From contig JAWLCA010000008.1 in assembly GCA_041687395.1 (NCBI GenBank), positions 1 to 64,000 on the forward strand: DNA of 64,000 bases, read 5' to 3'. Positions within the stretch are counted from its first letter, which is position 1, and each line of letters starts with the position of its first letter. Shown here piece by piece: positions 25,722-33,691 of this stretch. This stretch comes from JAWLCA01 sp041687395 (GTDB lineage Bacteria; Pseudomonadota; Alphaproteobacteria; Rhodobacterales; Rhodobacteraceae). The translations under genes were made by a program, and so were the position numbers. A model generated the notes under the pieces. That model searched no databases. It was not told the DNA's origin and saw only the letters and a list, made by a program, of their open reading frames with translations.

Positions 25722-27295
25722 GGACGGTCGGGCAGCGCCTGGTCGAGGGACTGGCCGCGCGCGGGGTCGAGGTCGCCTTCGGGATACCCGGCGTTCACAC
25801 GATCGAATTGTATCGGGGTCTTGCCGGGTCGGGCATCCGCCATGTTACCGCGCGACACGAACAAGGCGCGGGCTTCATGGCCGATGGCTATGCGCGGGTG
25901 TCCGGCAAGCCGGGCGTCGCCTTCGTCATCACCGGGCCGGGGGTCACGAACATCATGACTGCGATGGCGCAGGCGCATGCGGACTCGGTGCCGATGCTGG
26001 TGATCTCGGGCGTGAACCGCATGGAGACGCTGGGGCGGGGGTTGGGGCATTTGCACGAACTGCCCGACCAGCGCGGCCTGACGGCACAGGTGGCGCTGCT
26101 GTCGGAGCGGGTGGAGCGGCCAGAAGATCTGGCCCCGGCCCTGGATCGCGCCTTTGCGGCGATGCTTGGTGCGTGCCCCGGCCCCGTGCATCTGGAGGTG
26201 CCGCTGGATGTCATGCCGCTGCCATGCGCCCCGCTGCCCGAGCCTGCGCCGATCCCTTCGCCGCCCGATCCGGGGGCGGCGCGCGCGGCGGTGCTGCTGG
26301 AAGGGGCGCGGACGCCCCTGATCCTTGCCGGGGGCGGGGCTGCCCGCGCTGGCGGCCAGCTGCAAGCGCTGGCCGAGCGGCTGGATGCGCCGGTCGTGTT
26401 GACGGTGAACGCCCGCGGGTTGCTGCACGGCCACCCGCTGGTGGTTCCCGCAAGCCCCAGCCTGCGTGCAGTGCGCGACCTGATCGAAGGGGCCGACCGA
26501 GTCCTGGCGGTGGGGACGGAACTGGGGCCGACGGATTACGACATATACGCGCGCGGCGGCGTGCCCGACCTGTCGGGGATGATCCGGATCGACATCGATC
26601 CGGCGCAACTGGCGCGGCACCCGGCTGCGCTGACGATCCGGGCGGATGCCGCTGCGGCGCTGGCCGCGATGGCGACTGCTCTGCCCGCGCGGCAAGGCGA
26701 TGGCGTGGCCCGGGCGAAGGCCGCGTGTGATGCCGCCTGGAATGAGATCGAGCCGGAGGCTCAAGCTGATATTACCCTGATCGGGGCGATCCGTGACGCG
26801 CTGCCGGGCGCGGTGATCGTGGGGGATTCCACGCGGATGGTCTATGCGGGCAACCTGTTTCTTGACCACGACCGGCCCGGCGGCTGGTTCAACGCGGCCA
26901 CCGGGTTCGGCTCGCTGGGCCATGGCGTTGGCGCTGCCATAGGCGCGGCGATCGCCGATCCCTTGGCGCCTGTCGTCTGTCTTGTCGGTGACGGCGGATT
27001 GCAGTTCGCGCCGGGCGAGGTGATGACGGCAGTGGACGAAGGCGCACGGGTGATCTTCATCGTGCTGAATAACCACGGTTTTGGCGAAATCGCACTGGCG
27101 ATGCGCGAGGCGGGGGCCGAGGTCATCGGCTGCGATCCGCGCCCGCCGCGGCTGGACCTGTTCGCGGAAAGCTGCGGGATACCGTTCCGGTCGATACCCT
27201 GCGCTTCCGACGACTTGCGCGAGGCTATTCACGAATTGAACGGGACCGCCCGTGGCGGCCCCGCGATGATCGAACTTCGGGCTGGCGTCAGCTGA
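25718..27295 (+). CDS. aruI: Thiamine-diphosphate 5-guanidino-2-oxopentanoate decarboxylase (AruI-like)
   Basis: 525-aa ThDP enzyme. N-terminal PYR domain with the catalytic Glu in ARHEQGAGFMADGYARVSG, a central domain, and a C-terminal ThDP/Mg motif GDGGLQFAPGEVMTAVDEGA...NNHGFG. It would decarboxylate 2-ketoarginine from AruH to 4-guanidinobutyraldehyde. The acetolactate synthase family is certain; AruI rests on the coupled aruH. No aldehyde dehydrogenase for the next step is nearby. It overlaps the convergent soxF end by 8 bp. Confidence 0.82.
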   Translation: MRTVGQRLVEGLAARGVEVAFGIPGVHTIELYRGLAGSGIRHVTARHEQGAGFMADGYARVSGKPGVAFVITGPGVTNIMTAMAQAHADSVPMLVISGVNRMETLGRGLGHLHELPDQRGLTAQVALLSERVERPEDLAPALDRAFAAMLGACPGPVHLEVPLDVMPLPCAPLPEPAPIPSPPDPGAARAAVLLEGARTPLILAGGGAARAGGQLQALAERLDAPVVLTVNARGLLHGHPLVVPASPSLRAVRDLIEGADRVLAVGTELGPTDYDIYARGGVPDLSGMIRIDIDPAQLARHPAALTIRADAAAALAAMATALPARQGDGVARAKAACDAAWNEIEPEAQADITLIGAIRDALPGAVIVGDSTRMVYAGNLFLDHDRPGGWFNAATGFGSLGHGVGAAIGAAIADPLAPVVCLVGDGGLQFAPGEVMTAVDEGARVIFIVLNNHGFGEIALAMREAGAEVIGCDPRPPRLDLFAESCGIPFRSIPCASDDLREAIHELNGTARGGPAMIELRAGVS

Positions 27296-28553
27296 ACATG
27301 TCGTCGACGATGCCGTTGTACCAACCGATGCTTTCCTCGTAGGTCGCGCGGCGCAGGTCGGCATCCTCGCCGGTCTGGCTGATGAAGCTGTCGACGCTGG
27401 CAATCTTTTCCTCGGTCGGCTCGTAGCTGGCGCCGACCTTCACGCCGTCTTCGGTCGCGATCAGCGACCAGCAGGTGTTGGAATAGCGCGCCGGGAACAG
27501 CCGCGAGTCGGTCAGTTCGTGCCGCACGACGTTGGCCGCCACCTTGGCCTGGCTGTTGGCCGAGAAGCCTGATTTCGGCATGTCGCCCTGTTGGCTGGCA
27601 TCGCCCAGCACGAAAACATCCTCGTCGTTGCGGCTTTTCATCGTGAACGGGTCGACCGGGGCCCAGCCGGCGTCGTTGGTCAGGCCCGCCAGCTCCGCGA
27701 TCCGCCCCGCCTTTTGCGCTGGGATCACGTTGCAGACGTCGACCTGCTCCACCATGCCGTCGATTGTGACGGTCATCGCCGCGGCATCGACCTCGACATT
27801 GTCGCCGCCGAAATCGGGCCCGATGCGCTGGACCATGCCGGGATAGTGGCGGTTCCAGCCCTCTTCGAACAGCGCCTGTTTCGAGTAGTTCTCCTTTGGG
27901 TCCACGATCAGGATCTTGGCGGTCGGATTCCGCTGGCTGAGCACATGGGCGATCATCGAGATGCGCTCGTACGGTCCCGGCGGGCAGCGGTAGGGGTTGG
28001 GCGGCGCGACCATGGCGAAGACTCCACCCTCGCGCATGTTCTCGACCTGGGTCTTCAGAAGCTGGGTCTGGCTGCCGGCCTTGTAGGCGTGGGGCATTGC
28101 ATGCTGGGTGGTGATGTCCCAGCCCGGTACGCTGCCTTCGACGAAGTCGATGCCCGGCGACAGCACGAGCTTGTCGTAGGGCAGCACCGATCCGGTGGCG
28201 AGCGTGACCGTCTTGGCCTCGCGGTCCACGCCCACCGCCCAGTCATGCACCACGTTGATGCCGTGGCGAGAAGCGAGGGCGCCGTAGTCGTGGCCCAACC
28301 CCTCGAACTCCCAGAACCCGCCGAGATAGAGGTTGGAGAAATAGCAGGTGTAATATTGCCGCGACGGTTCGACGAGCGTCACGTCGATGGCGCCCTCGGA
28401 CCCCATCGCGATGTAGCGCGCGGCCGTGGCCCCGCCCGATCCGCCGCCCACGACCACGACCCGGGGTCGCGCCTGTCCCATGACGGCTGGTGCCGCAAGC
28501 AGCGCCGAGCCAGCCGCGAGGCTGCTGACGAAAGTTCTTCTGTTGATCCGCAT
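27288..28553 (-). CDS. soxF: Sulfide dehydrogenase flavoprotein (FccB/SoxF)
   Basis: 421-aa FAD subunit of flavocytochrome c. Tat-type signal (RINRRTFVSSLAAG...VMG), Rossmann FAD loop VVVVGGGSGGATAARYI, the conserved PYRCPPGPYER with one redox Cys and NTCWSLI with a second, and a C-terminal FCSD flavin-binding domain. It oxidises sulfide to sulfur/persulfide and passes electrons to its cytochrome partner, the adjacent soxE product. Strong GGGAGG ribosome site at 28553. Last in soxY-soxZ-soxE-soxF; 43 bp behind soxE. Confidence 0.9.
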   Translation of the reverse strand: MRINRRTFVSSLAAGSALLAAPAVMGQARPRVVVVGGGSGGATAARYIAMGSEGAIDVTLVEPSRQYYTCYFSNLYLGGFWEFEGLGHDYGALASRHGINVVHDWAVGVDREAKTVTLATGSVLPYDKLVLSPGIDFVEGSVPGWDITTQHAMPHAYKAGSQTQLLKTQVENMREGGVFAMVAPPNPYRCPPGPYERISMIAHVLSQRNPTAKILIVDPKENYSKQALFEEGWNRHYPGMVQRIGPDFGGDNVEVDAAAMTVTIDGMVEQVDVCNVIPAQKAGRIAELAGLTNDAGWAPVDPFTMKSRNDEDVFVLGDASQQGDMPKSGFSANSQAKVAANVVRHELTDSRLFPARYSNTCWSLIATEDGVKVGASYEPTEEKIASVDSFISQTGEDADLRRATYEESIGWYNGIVDDMFS

Positions 28554-28596
28554 GGTCCTCCCTTTCGTTGTGTTCTTTTCAGTGTCGTCTGTCAGC

Positions 28597-29367
28597 TCAG
28601 TTGTCGATCGTCGCGAAATAGGCGGCCAGGGCGGCGATTTCCTCGTCGCCGAGCCGGCTGGCCACGGTCTGCATCACCTGGTGCGGCCGCAGTTTTTCCC
28701 GGTAAGCGTGCATCGCCGCCACGAAACGCGCCTCGGGCCAAAGGGTGATCGACGGGATCCCCTCGGCCGCGCCGTCGCGCTGATGGCAGGTGGTGCATTC
28801 GCTGGCGAGGTATTCGCCGTATTCCCGGTCGCCCTTGATCGCCAGAACCTCGGGCGGCAGGTCGATCTCGATCCGGCGCGCGGTCGGCGCGGCCTCGGGG
28901 ATGTTGCCGGGCTGGTCCGAGTATTGCCGGATGAACGCGATCAGGTCTGCCCGGTCCGCGGCATCGGGCATGCCGGGATAGCCCATCCGCGTGCCCGAGA
29001 CGAGCGTGTAGGGGTTCGAGATATAGGCGTCGAGCGTGCGGAAATCCCAGAACAGGCCGTCGCTTCCCATCCGCTGGATCGACGGCGAATAGTCGAACCC
29101 CTCTGCCGAACCGGCGCGCCGCCCGAAGATGCGGGTCAGATTGGGGCCGATGCTGTGTTCTGCGCCCGCCCCCATCTCGTGGCAGGCGGCGCATTCGCTT
29201 TCCCACAGTTGGCCGCCCCTTTCGATATCGCCGAGGGGTTCCGCGCCCTGACCGATCTGCGCCTCTGCCACCGAGGCGAGGGACAAGAACAGAATGGCGG
29301 CCGCGACTGCTTTCGCGGCATGTCTTCCGAGACGAAGTGGTCCAGGCAGTAGCGGGTCGCGGCGCAT
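28597..29367 (-). CDS. soxE: Periplasmic dihaem cytochrome c (SoxE-like)
   Basis: 256 aa with a signal peptide (AAAILFLSLASVAEAQ) and two haem c sites, CAACH (59-63) and CTTCH (191-195). The linker GPNLTRIFGRRAGSAEG with MGYPGMP supplies a Met axial ligand for the first haem. It is the likely electron acceptor of SoxF in a flavocytochrome c sulfide dehydrogenase pair. The start is uncertain: in-frame Mets at 29397, 29412 and 29451 lack a well-placed ribosome site, and 29367 gives the most normal signal peptide. Confidence 0.82.
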   Translation of the reverse strand: MRRDPLLPGPLRLGRHAAKAVAAAILFLSLASVAEAQIGQGAEPLGDIERGGQLWESECAACHEMGAGAEHSIGPNLTRIFGRRAGSAEGFDYSPSIQRMGSDGLFWDFRTLDAYISNPYTLVSGTRMGYPGMPDAADRADLIAFIRQYSDQPGNIPEAAPTARRIEIDLPPEVLAIKGDREYGEYLASECTTCHQRDGAAEGIPSITLWPEARFVAAMHAYREKLRPHQVMQTVASRLGDEEIAALAAYFATIDN

Positions 29368-29512
29368 GGCCGTTGCTGGGGGGCCAGTGAGGATCATTTC
29401 GAGGTAGCTCATTCCCTTTGCGGCAAAATACTCGCGTGGCTTCGCGGCCATGGCAACAGTGTGTCAGGTCACATTCAGCCGCCTTGTTTTGAACGGTCTT
29501 CGTCCCGATCGC

Positions 29513-29845
29513 CTAGCTTGCGGTAATCCTGGACGCTGCCGTGTACACATCCCCGTTATCGTCGTGCCATGCGAATTCGAAGGTGCCCGAGCGGGGCACC
29601 CGGGCGGTGAACTCGATATAGGGGTTGGCGGCAAAACTGGTCTGCAGGTCCATCTCCAGCACCGGCTCGCCGTCGAAGGTGCAGCGGAACAGGTTGACGA
29701 TGTGGCGCGGTATGGCGTCACCGTTCGCATCGGTCATCTGGCCGCTGTGCATGGGGTGGGTCAGAAGGGTGCGGATCGAAATGATCTCGCCGACGCTGGC
29801 CGTCGCGGGCACGCGGACGCGGGGGGTGGCATCGATGGTCTGCAT
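29513..29845 (-). CDS. soxZ: Sulfur carrier complex subunit SoxZ
   Basis: 110 aa, full-length SoxZ. RVRVPATASVGEIISIRTLL, HPMHSGQ and FEFAWHDDNGDVYTA are family-typical. SoxZ forms the heterodimer with SoxY that carries sulfur intermediates on the SoxY cysteine in the periplasm. It has no signal of its own and is exported with SoxY. It lies 22 bp behind soxY. The 145-bp gap to soxE contains a TGTG-N6-CACA motif (29460-29473). Confidence 0.9.
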   Translation of the reverse strand: MQTIDATPRVRVPATASVGEIISIRTLLTHPMHSGQMTDANGDAIPRHIVNLFRCTFDGEPVLEMDLQTSFAANPYIEFTARVPRSGTFEFAWHDDNGDVYTAASRITAS

Positions 29846-29867
29846 GATCGGGATCCTTTCGCGTCGA

Positions 29868-30284
29868 TCAGCCGGTGCAGGCGCCGACGGTGACGAAAAC
29901 CTGCGCCGAGGCTCTGCGGAACGTGCCGTCCGGCATCCGGGCCAGCGCCACCAGTTCCTGCGACTCCGCCATCCTGATCCGAATCGTCGCGTCGTGGTTG
30001 CCCGTGAGTGGGCCGAAGCGCAGGTTGCAGACCTCGGGGTTGGGGTTGGCGGGCGCGATCAGCAGGATTTCCTCGGCGCCGGGGCAGCGCAATTCGATGG
30101 TCACCGAGCTGCCGTTCTCGGCAATCTCGGGCGCGATCAGGGTCAGGTCGGCCGTTCTGGCGGCGGCGCCGCCGGTGAACGCCTCGACCGCCTCTTCGAC
30201 GCCGGCATGCAGACGGATGGGCAGCAGTGCGACGGCGGCACCGGTGAAGCCACCGCGAACGGCGTCTCTGCGTGTCAGGCGCAT
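29868..30284 (-). CDS. soxY: Sulfur carrier protein SoxY with a non-canonical C-terminal swinging arm
   Basis: 138 aa. Tat-type signal (MRLTRRDAVRGGFTGAAVAL) and an Ig-like SoxY fold (LIAPEIAENGSSVTIEL). The sulfur-binding Cys136 is third from the end, but the tail reads V-G-A-C-T-G instead of the usual G-G-C-G-G. Two further Cys are at 67 and 86. It is first gene of the minus-strand sox set. soxAX, soxB and soxCD are absent here, so its sulfur donor and release partner are unclear. It may serve the SoxEF sulfide route. Confidence 0.88.
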   Translation of the reverse strand: MRLTRRDAVRGGFTGAAVALLPIRLHAGVEEAVEAFTGGAAARTADLTLIAPEIAENGSSVTIELRCPGAEEILLIAPANPNPEVCNLRFGPLTGNHDATIRIRMAESQELVALARMPDGTFRRASAQVFVTVGACTG

Positions 30285-30559
30285 CTTGTCCTCCCTTCCG
30301 GTCCCTGCTGGTGCAGGGGAGCTACTCTCTTATTTTAGCCCAGGAAGGCAATCATGGAAAACACGGATTGGCGACTTGGCTTTTTTGGCGCGCGGGTCAG
30401 GTCTATTCTCGTCTCGTCGGGCGAGCCGCCGGGACCGCGACATCTCGACAGGGGGTGAGAAGCTGCTTACAGACCGGCAGTGCCTCCGCGCGTCTGCCGA
30501 CGTTCGCGGAACGGGCCGAAGGGGTGCGAGGCGCGGCAATGAATGAGCCAGGAAAGCCG

Positions 30560-31246
30560 ATGTCAACCAAAGGGTTTGCGAGCGACAACTGGATTGCGCG
30601 CTTTCCGGGGCTTTCGGTGGGGTTGGAACCTGCGGTGCGCGACCGGCTGCTGCGGGAGGGCCGCATTGCACACGTGCCGGCCGGCACCATGCTGTTCGGC
30701 CCCGGGCAGCCGCCCACCCATCTTCTGCTGCTTCTGGAAGGCACCGTGCGCGTCCAGCAGACATCTGAGAGCGGGCGCGATATCGTCCTCTATCGGGTCG
30801 AGGCCGGGCAGAGCTGCGTTCTGACCACCGCCTGCCTGCTGGCCTACGAGGATTATCTGGCCGAAGGTATTGCCGAGACCGACCTGATCACCGTGGCGAT
30901 CCCGCGCCCGGTCTTCGACGAGTTGCTGGCCACGTCGCCGGGGTTTCGGACATTCGTCTTCACCGCCTATTCGCGCCGGATCACCGATCTGTTCCGGGTC
31001 ATCGATGAAGTGGCGTTCCAGCGCATAGACATCCGGCTTGCGCAACGGCTGATCGACCTGTCCCGTGGTTCGGGGGCGGTGCACGCGACGCATCAGGATC
31101 TGGCCTCTGAACTGGGCACCGCGCGCGAGGTCGTCTCGCGCCAGTTGCAGGAATTCCAGCGGCGCGGATGGATCGCGCAATCGCGCGGCAACATCGCACT
31201 TCTGGATTCAACCGCCCTGGAAGCCTTGGCCGCCGAGCGGAGCTGA
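30560..31246 (+). CDS. Crp/Fnr-family regulator of the sulfur block
   Basis: 228 aa. N-terminal cyclic-nucleotide-type beta-roll (PAGTMLFGPGQPPTHLLLLLEGTV), a long dimer helix and a C-terminal HTH (HATHQDLASELGTAREVVSRQL). It lacks an Fnr N-terminal Fe-S Cys cluster but has Cys86 and Cys92 in GQSCVLTTACLL, a possible thiol or persulfide sensor (inference). The ATG at 30560 has AGGAAA 6 nt upstream and is preferred to 30539. It is divergent from soxYZEF and upstream of the YeeE genes, so it probably controls both. Confidence 0.82.
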   Translation: MSTKGFASDNWIARFPGLSVGLEPAVRDRLLREGRIAHVPAGTMLFGPGQPPTHLLLLLEGTVRVQQTSESGRDIVLYRVEAGQSCVLTTACLLAYEDYLAEGIAETDLITVAIPRPVFDELLATSPGFRTFVFTAYSRRITDLFRVIDEVAFQRIDIRLAQRLIDLSRGSGAVHATHQDLASELGTAREVVSRQLQEFQRRGWIAQSRGNIALLDSTALEALAAERS

Positions 31247-31264
31247 CCGAAGACATCGGCTAAG

Positions 31265-31277
31265 GTGACAATGTCAC
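31265..31277. promoter_or_regulatory. Candidate Crp/Fnr-type operator
   Basis: GTGAC-AAT-GTCAC, a 13-bp palindrome 19 bp after the Crp/Fnr stop and about 170 bp before the first YeeE/YedE gene. Its arms resemble Crp/Fnr half-sites. It is the only clear palindrome in that 198-bp gap. Binding is inferred. Confidence 0.35.
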
Positions 31278-31444
31278 TGACCGACCCTTCCGAAGCCTGT
31301 AAACGGGGCGTCGGAAACGAGTTGCCTGGAACTAAGAGCGTCAAACACACAAGTTCACACGCGGGACGCGCAAAGCCAGCGCGCGCCCGAAATTCGTGCG
31401 TTGCGCGCCCGGCCAGGTAGAAACAGGATCAAGGAGATCACCTG

Positions 31445-31876
31445 ATGGAAACCGTCTTCACCCCGATCCAGTCGCTGACAGGCGGCCTGCTCATCGGCGC
31501 TGCTGCCGTGCTGCTGATGCTTTTCGGAGGCCGGATCATGGGCGCGACCGGCCTTGTGGCCGGGGTCTTGTCGCCGTCATCGTCGTCGGATCGGGCGTGG
31601 CGCATCGCGGTGCTGGCCGGGATGGTTTCCGGTCCGCTGGCGGTGCTGGCCCTGACCGGGCAGATGCCCGAGATTCAGGTGCCAGTATCGACCCCGATGC
31701 TGATGATCGGCGGTCTGCTGGTCGGCCTCGGCGTCACCTTCGGCTCTGGCTGCACGTCGGGCCACGGTGTCTGCGGCATGGCGCGCCTGTCGGTTCGCTC
31801 CATTGCGGCCACGCTGACCTTCATGGTCGCGACCGGCATCACCGTCTTCGTCGTCCGCCACGTTCTGGGAGCCTGA
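31445..31876 (+). CDS. YeeE/YedE-family sulfur transport half-protein (PmpA-like)
   Basis: 143-aa membrane protein with four to five helices and the conserved GVTFGSGCTSGHGVCGMARLS segment, whose Cys residues relay sulfur in TsuA-type thiosulfate/sulfur importers. It is half the size of full TsuA and pairs with the next gene, 3 bp downstream, to make a complete transporter. AAGGAG ribosome site. It sits between the Crp/Fnr regulator and the persulfide dioxygenase. Direction and substrate (sulfide, thiosulfate or sulfane sulfur) are not known. Confidence 0.85.
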   Translation: METVFTPIQSLTGGLLIGAAAVLLMLFGGRIMGATGLVAGVLSPSSSSDRAWRIAVLAGMVSGPLAVLALTGQMPEIQVPVSTPMLMIGGLLVGLGVTFGSGCTSGHGVCGMARLSVRSIAATLTFMVATGITVFVVRHVLGA

Positions 31877-31879
31877 GCC

Positions 31880-32311
31880 ATGCGTTACGTTGCCTACTAT
31901 CTCATCGGTCTGGTGTTCGGCATCGGGATCTCGATCTCCGGCATGGCCAATCCGGCCAAGGTTCTGAACTTCTTCGACGTGGCGGGAGCCTGGGATCCCA
32001 GCCTGATCTTCGTGATGGGTGGTGCGGTCGTCGTGGCTTTCGTTGGCTATCGGGTCGTCCTGCGCCGCAGCCGGCCCGTCTTCGACCGTGACTTTCACGT
32101 GCCATCGTCGAAGACGATCGACGCGCGCCTGATCGGCGGCTCGGCGATCTTCGGCATCGGCTGGGGCATCGCCGGCTTCTGCCCGGGTGGTGCCCTGCCC
32201 GCACTCGGCACCGGCCGGTCCGAGGTGATCCTGTTCACCATCGCCATGATGGCGGGGATCCTGATCGCCCGCGCCCTCTCCACGCAATTCTCGCGCCGCG
32301 CGTCGGCCTGA
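31880..32311 (+). CDS. YeeE/YedE (DUF6691) sulfur transport half-protein (PmpB-like)
   Basis: 143-aa membrane protein, second half of the split YeeE/YedE transporter. GIGISISGMANPAKVLNFFD near the N-terminus and GIGWGIAGFCPGGALPALG carry the conserved Gly-rich re-entrant motif and one Cys. It starts 3 bp after the first half and was probably produced with it at equal amounts. Confidence 0.85.
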   Translation: MRYVAYYLIGLVFGIGISISGMANPAKVLNFFDVAGAWDPSLIFVMGGAVVVAFVGYRVVLRRSRPVFDRDFHVPSSKTIDARLIGGSAIFGIGWGIAGFCPGGALPALGTGRSEVILFTIAMMAGILIARALSTQFSRRASA

Positions 32312-32338
32312 CGCGACGGTTCACGCAGGAGGTTCCAG

Positions 32339-33226
32339 ATGACCGACTATCCCGTCGACATGACCATCCACCCCGAGGTCGAGGCGTTCTTCGACCCCGA
32401 TACCAATACCATCAGCTACATCGTGAAGGATCCGAAGTCGGACGCCTGCGCGGTGATCGACAGCGTCATGGACATCGATTACGCCGCCGGGCGGATCGCC
32501 TATACCCACGCCGACCGCATGATAGCGCGGATTCAGGAGCGCGGGCTGCGGCCGGAGTGGATCATCGAGACCCACGTCCACGCCGACCACCTTTCCGCCG
32601 CACCCTATATCCAGCAGAAGCTGGGCGGCAAGATCGGCATCGGCGACAAGATCACGGTGGTGCAGGACACCTTTGGCAAGGTGTTCAACGAAGGCACCGA
32701 GTTCCAGCGCGACGGCAGCCAGTTCGACGCGCTGTTCAAGGATGGCGACACCTACACCATCGGCAGCATGACCGCCTTCGCGATCCACACGCCCGGCCAC
32801 ACGCCCGCCTGCATGACCCATGTGATCGGCGATGCGGCCTTTGTGGGTGACACGCTGTTCATGCCCGACGGCGGATCGGCGCGGGCCGATTTTCCGGGTG
32901 GCGATGCGGCTCAGCTGTATGACTCGATCCAGAAGGTTCTTGCCCTGCCGGACGAGATGCGGCTGTTCATGTGCCACGATTACGGCCCGAACGGCCGCGA
33001 CATCCAGTGGGAGACCACGGTGGCCGAGGAAAAGGCGCACAATATCCACGTGGGTTCCGGCAAGACCCGGGAAGAGTTCATCCGCTTCCGCACAGAGCGC
33101 GACGCGCAACTGGCGATGCCGCGACTGATCATCCCGTCGCTGCAGGTCAACATGCGCGCGGGCGAGCTGCCGCCGGCAGACGACAGCGGCAAGCGCTATC
33201 TGAAGGTGCCCGTCAACGGCCTCTGA
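32339..33226 (+). CDS. MBL-fold persulfide dioxygenase-like hydrolase
   Basis: 295-aa metallo-beta-lactamase-fold protein of the ETHE1/Blh group. The metal site reads ETHVHADHLS (HxHxDH), HTPGHTPA, FVGDTLF and CHDYGPNG. ETHE1-type enzymes use one iron to oxidise glutathione persulfide to sulfite. It is placed after the sulfur transporters and before the DUF442 protein, which in Blh proteins is fused to this domain. This context supports sulfide/persulfide detoxification, not antibiotic hydrolysis. Confidence 0.85.
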   Translation: MTDYPVDMTIHPEVEAFFDPDTNTISYIVKDPKSDACAVIDSVMDIDYAAGRIAYTHADRMIARIQERGLRPEWIIETHVHADHLSAAPYIQQKLGGKIGIGDKITVVQDTFGKVFNEGTEFQRDGSQFDALFKDGDTYTIGSMTAFAIHTPGHTPACMTHVIGDAAFVGDTLFMPDGGSARADFPGGDAAQLYDSIQKVLALPDEMRLFMCHDYGPNGRDIQWETTVAEEKAHNIHVGSGKTREEFIRFRTERDAQLAMPRLIIPSLQVNMRAGELPPADDSGKRYLKVPVNGL

Positions 33227-33271
33227 TCTCTCTCTTGGGGCGGAATGCCCCCGCCAATTCTGGGGACTGCA

Positions 33272-33607
33272 ATGAACATCACGAAACTGACCCCCGATCT
33301 GGCCGTGACCGGCCAGATCGGCCCCCGTAACATCGACGCGCTGGCTGACGCGGGTTTCCGCACGATCATCTGCAATCGCCCTGACGGCGAGGAAGCCGGC
33401 CAACCCGACGAGGCCGCCGTTCGCGCCGCTGCCGAGGCGAGGGGGCTGCGCTTTGCCTATCTGCCGGTGTCGCATGATCAGTTGACACCCGCGCGCGCCG
33501 CCGAATTCAATCGTCTGATTGCAGAGCTTCCAAAGCCGGTTGTGGCCTACTGCCGCTCTGGCGCACGCTCTTCGACCCTCTGGCAGATCGCCAAGGGGGC
33601 GGCCTGA
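33272..33607 (+). CDS. DUF442/TIGR01244-family sulfurtransferase/phosphatase
   Basis: 111-aa protein with a dual-specificity-phosphatase fold and the P-loop AYCRSGARSS (C-x5-R). The N-terminus ITKLTPDLAVTGQIGPRNID is family-typical. The same domain is fused to MBL persulfide dioxygenases in Blh proteins; here the two are separate adjacent genes. It probably transfers or mobilises sulfane sulfur with the upstream dioxygenase. The ATG at 33272 is preferred to an upstream codon in the leader. Confidence 0.82.
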   Translation: MNITKLTPDLAVTGQIGPRNIDALADAGFRTIICNRPDGEEAGQPDEAAVRAAAEARGLRFAYLPVSHDQLTPARAAEFNRLIAELPKPVVAYCRSGARSSTLWQIAKGAA

Positions 33608-33691
33608 CGACGGCCAGGCCTGCCGGCCCATACAACATAGTCCCGCGGGTGGGCTGGCCCCGCCCGCGCAGGATCAGGAACAGGTGCCTTG

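Noticed and set aside
29460..29473. TGTG-N6-CACA as a second Crp/Fnr site before soxE
   Set aside because: The arms match only at four bases and differ from the GTGAC/GTCAC site at 31265; too weak to list as a feature.
32339..33226. Beta-lactamase (antibiotic resistance) reading of the MBL protein
   Set aside because: The HxHxDH pattern, ETHE1/Blh-like segments and sulfur-gene context point to persulfide dioxygenase.
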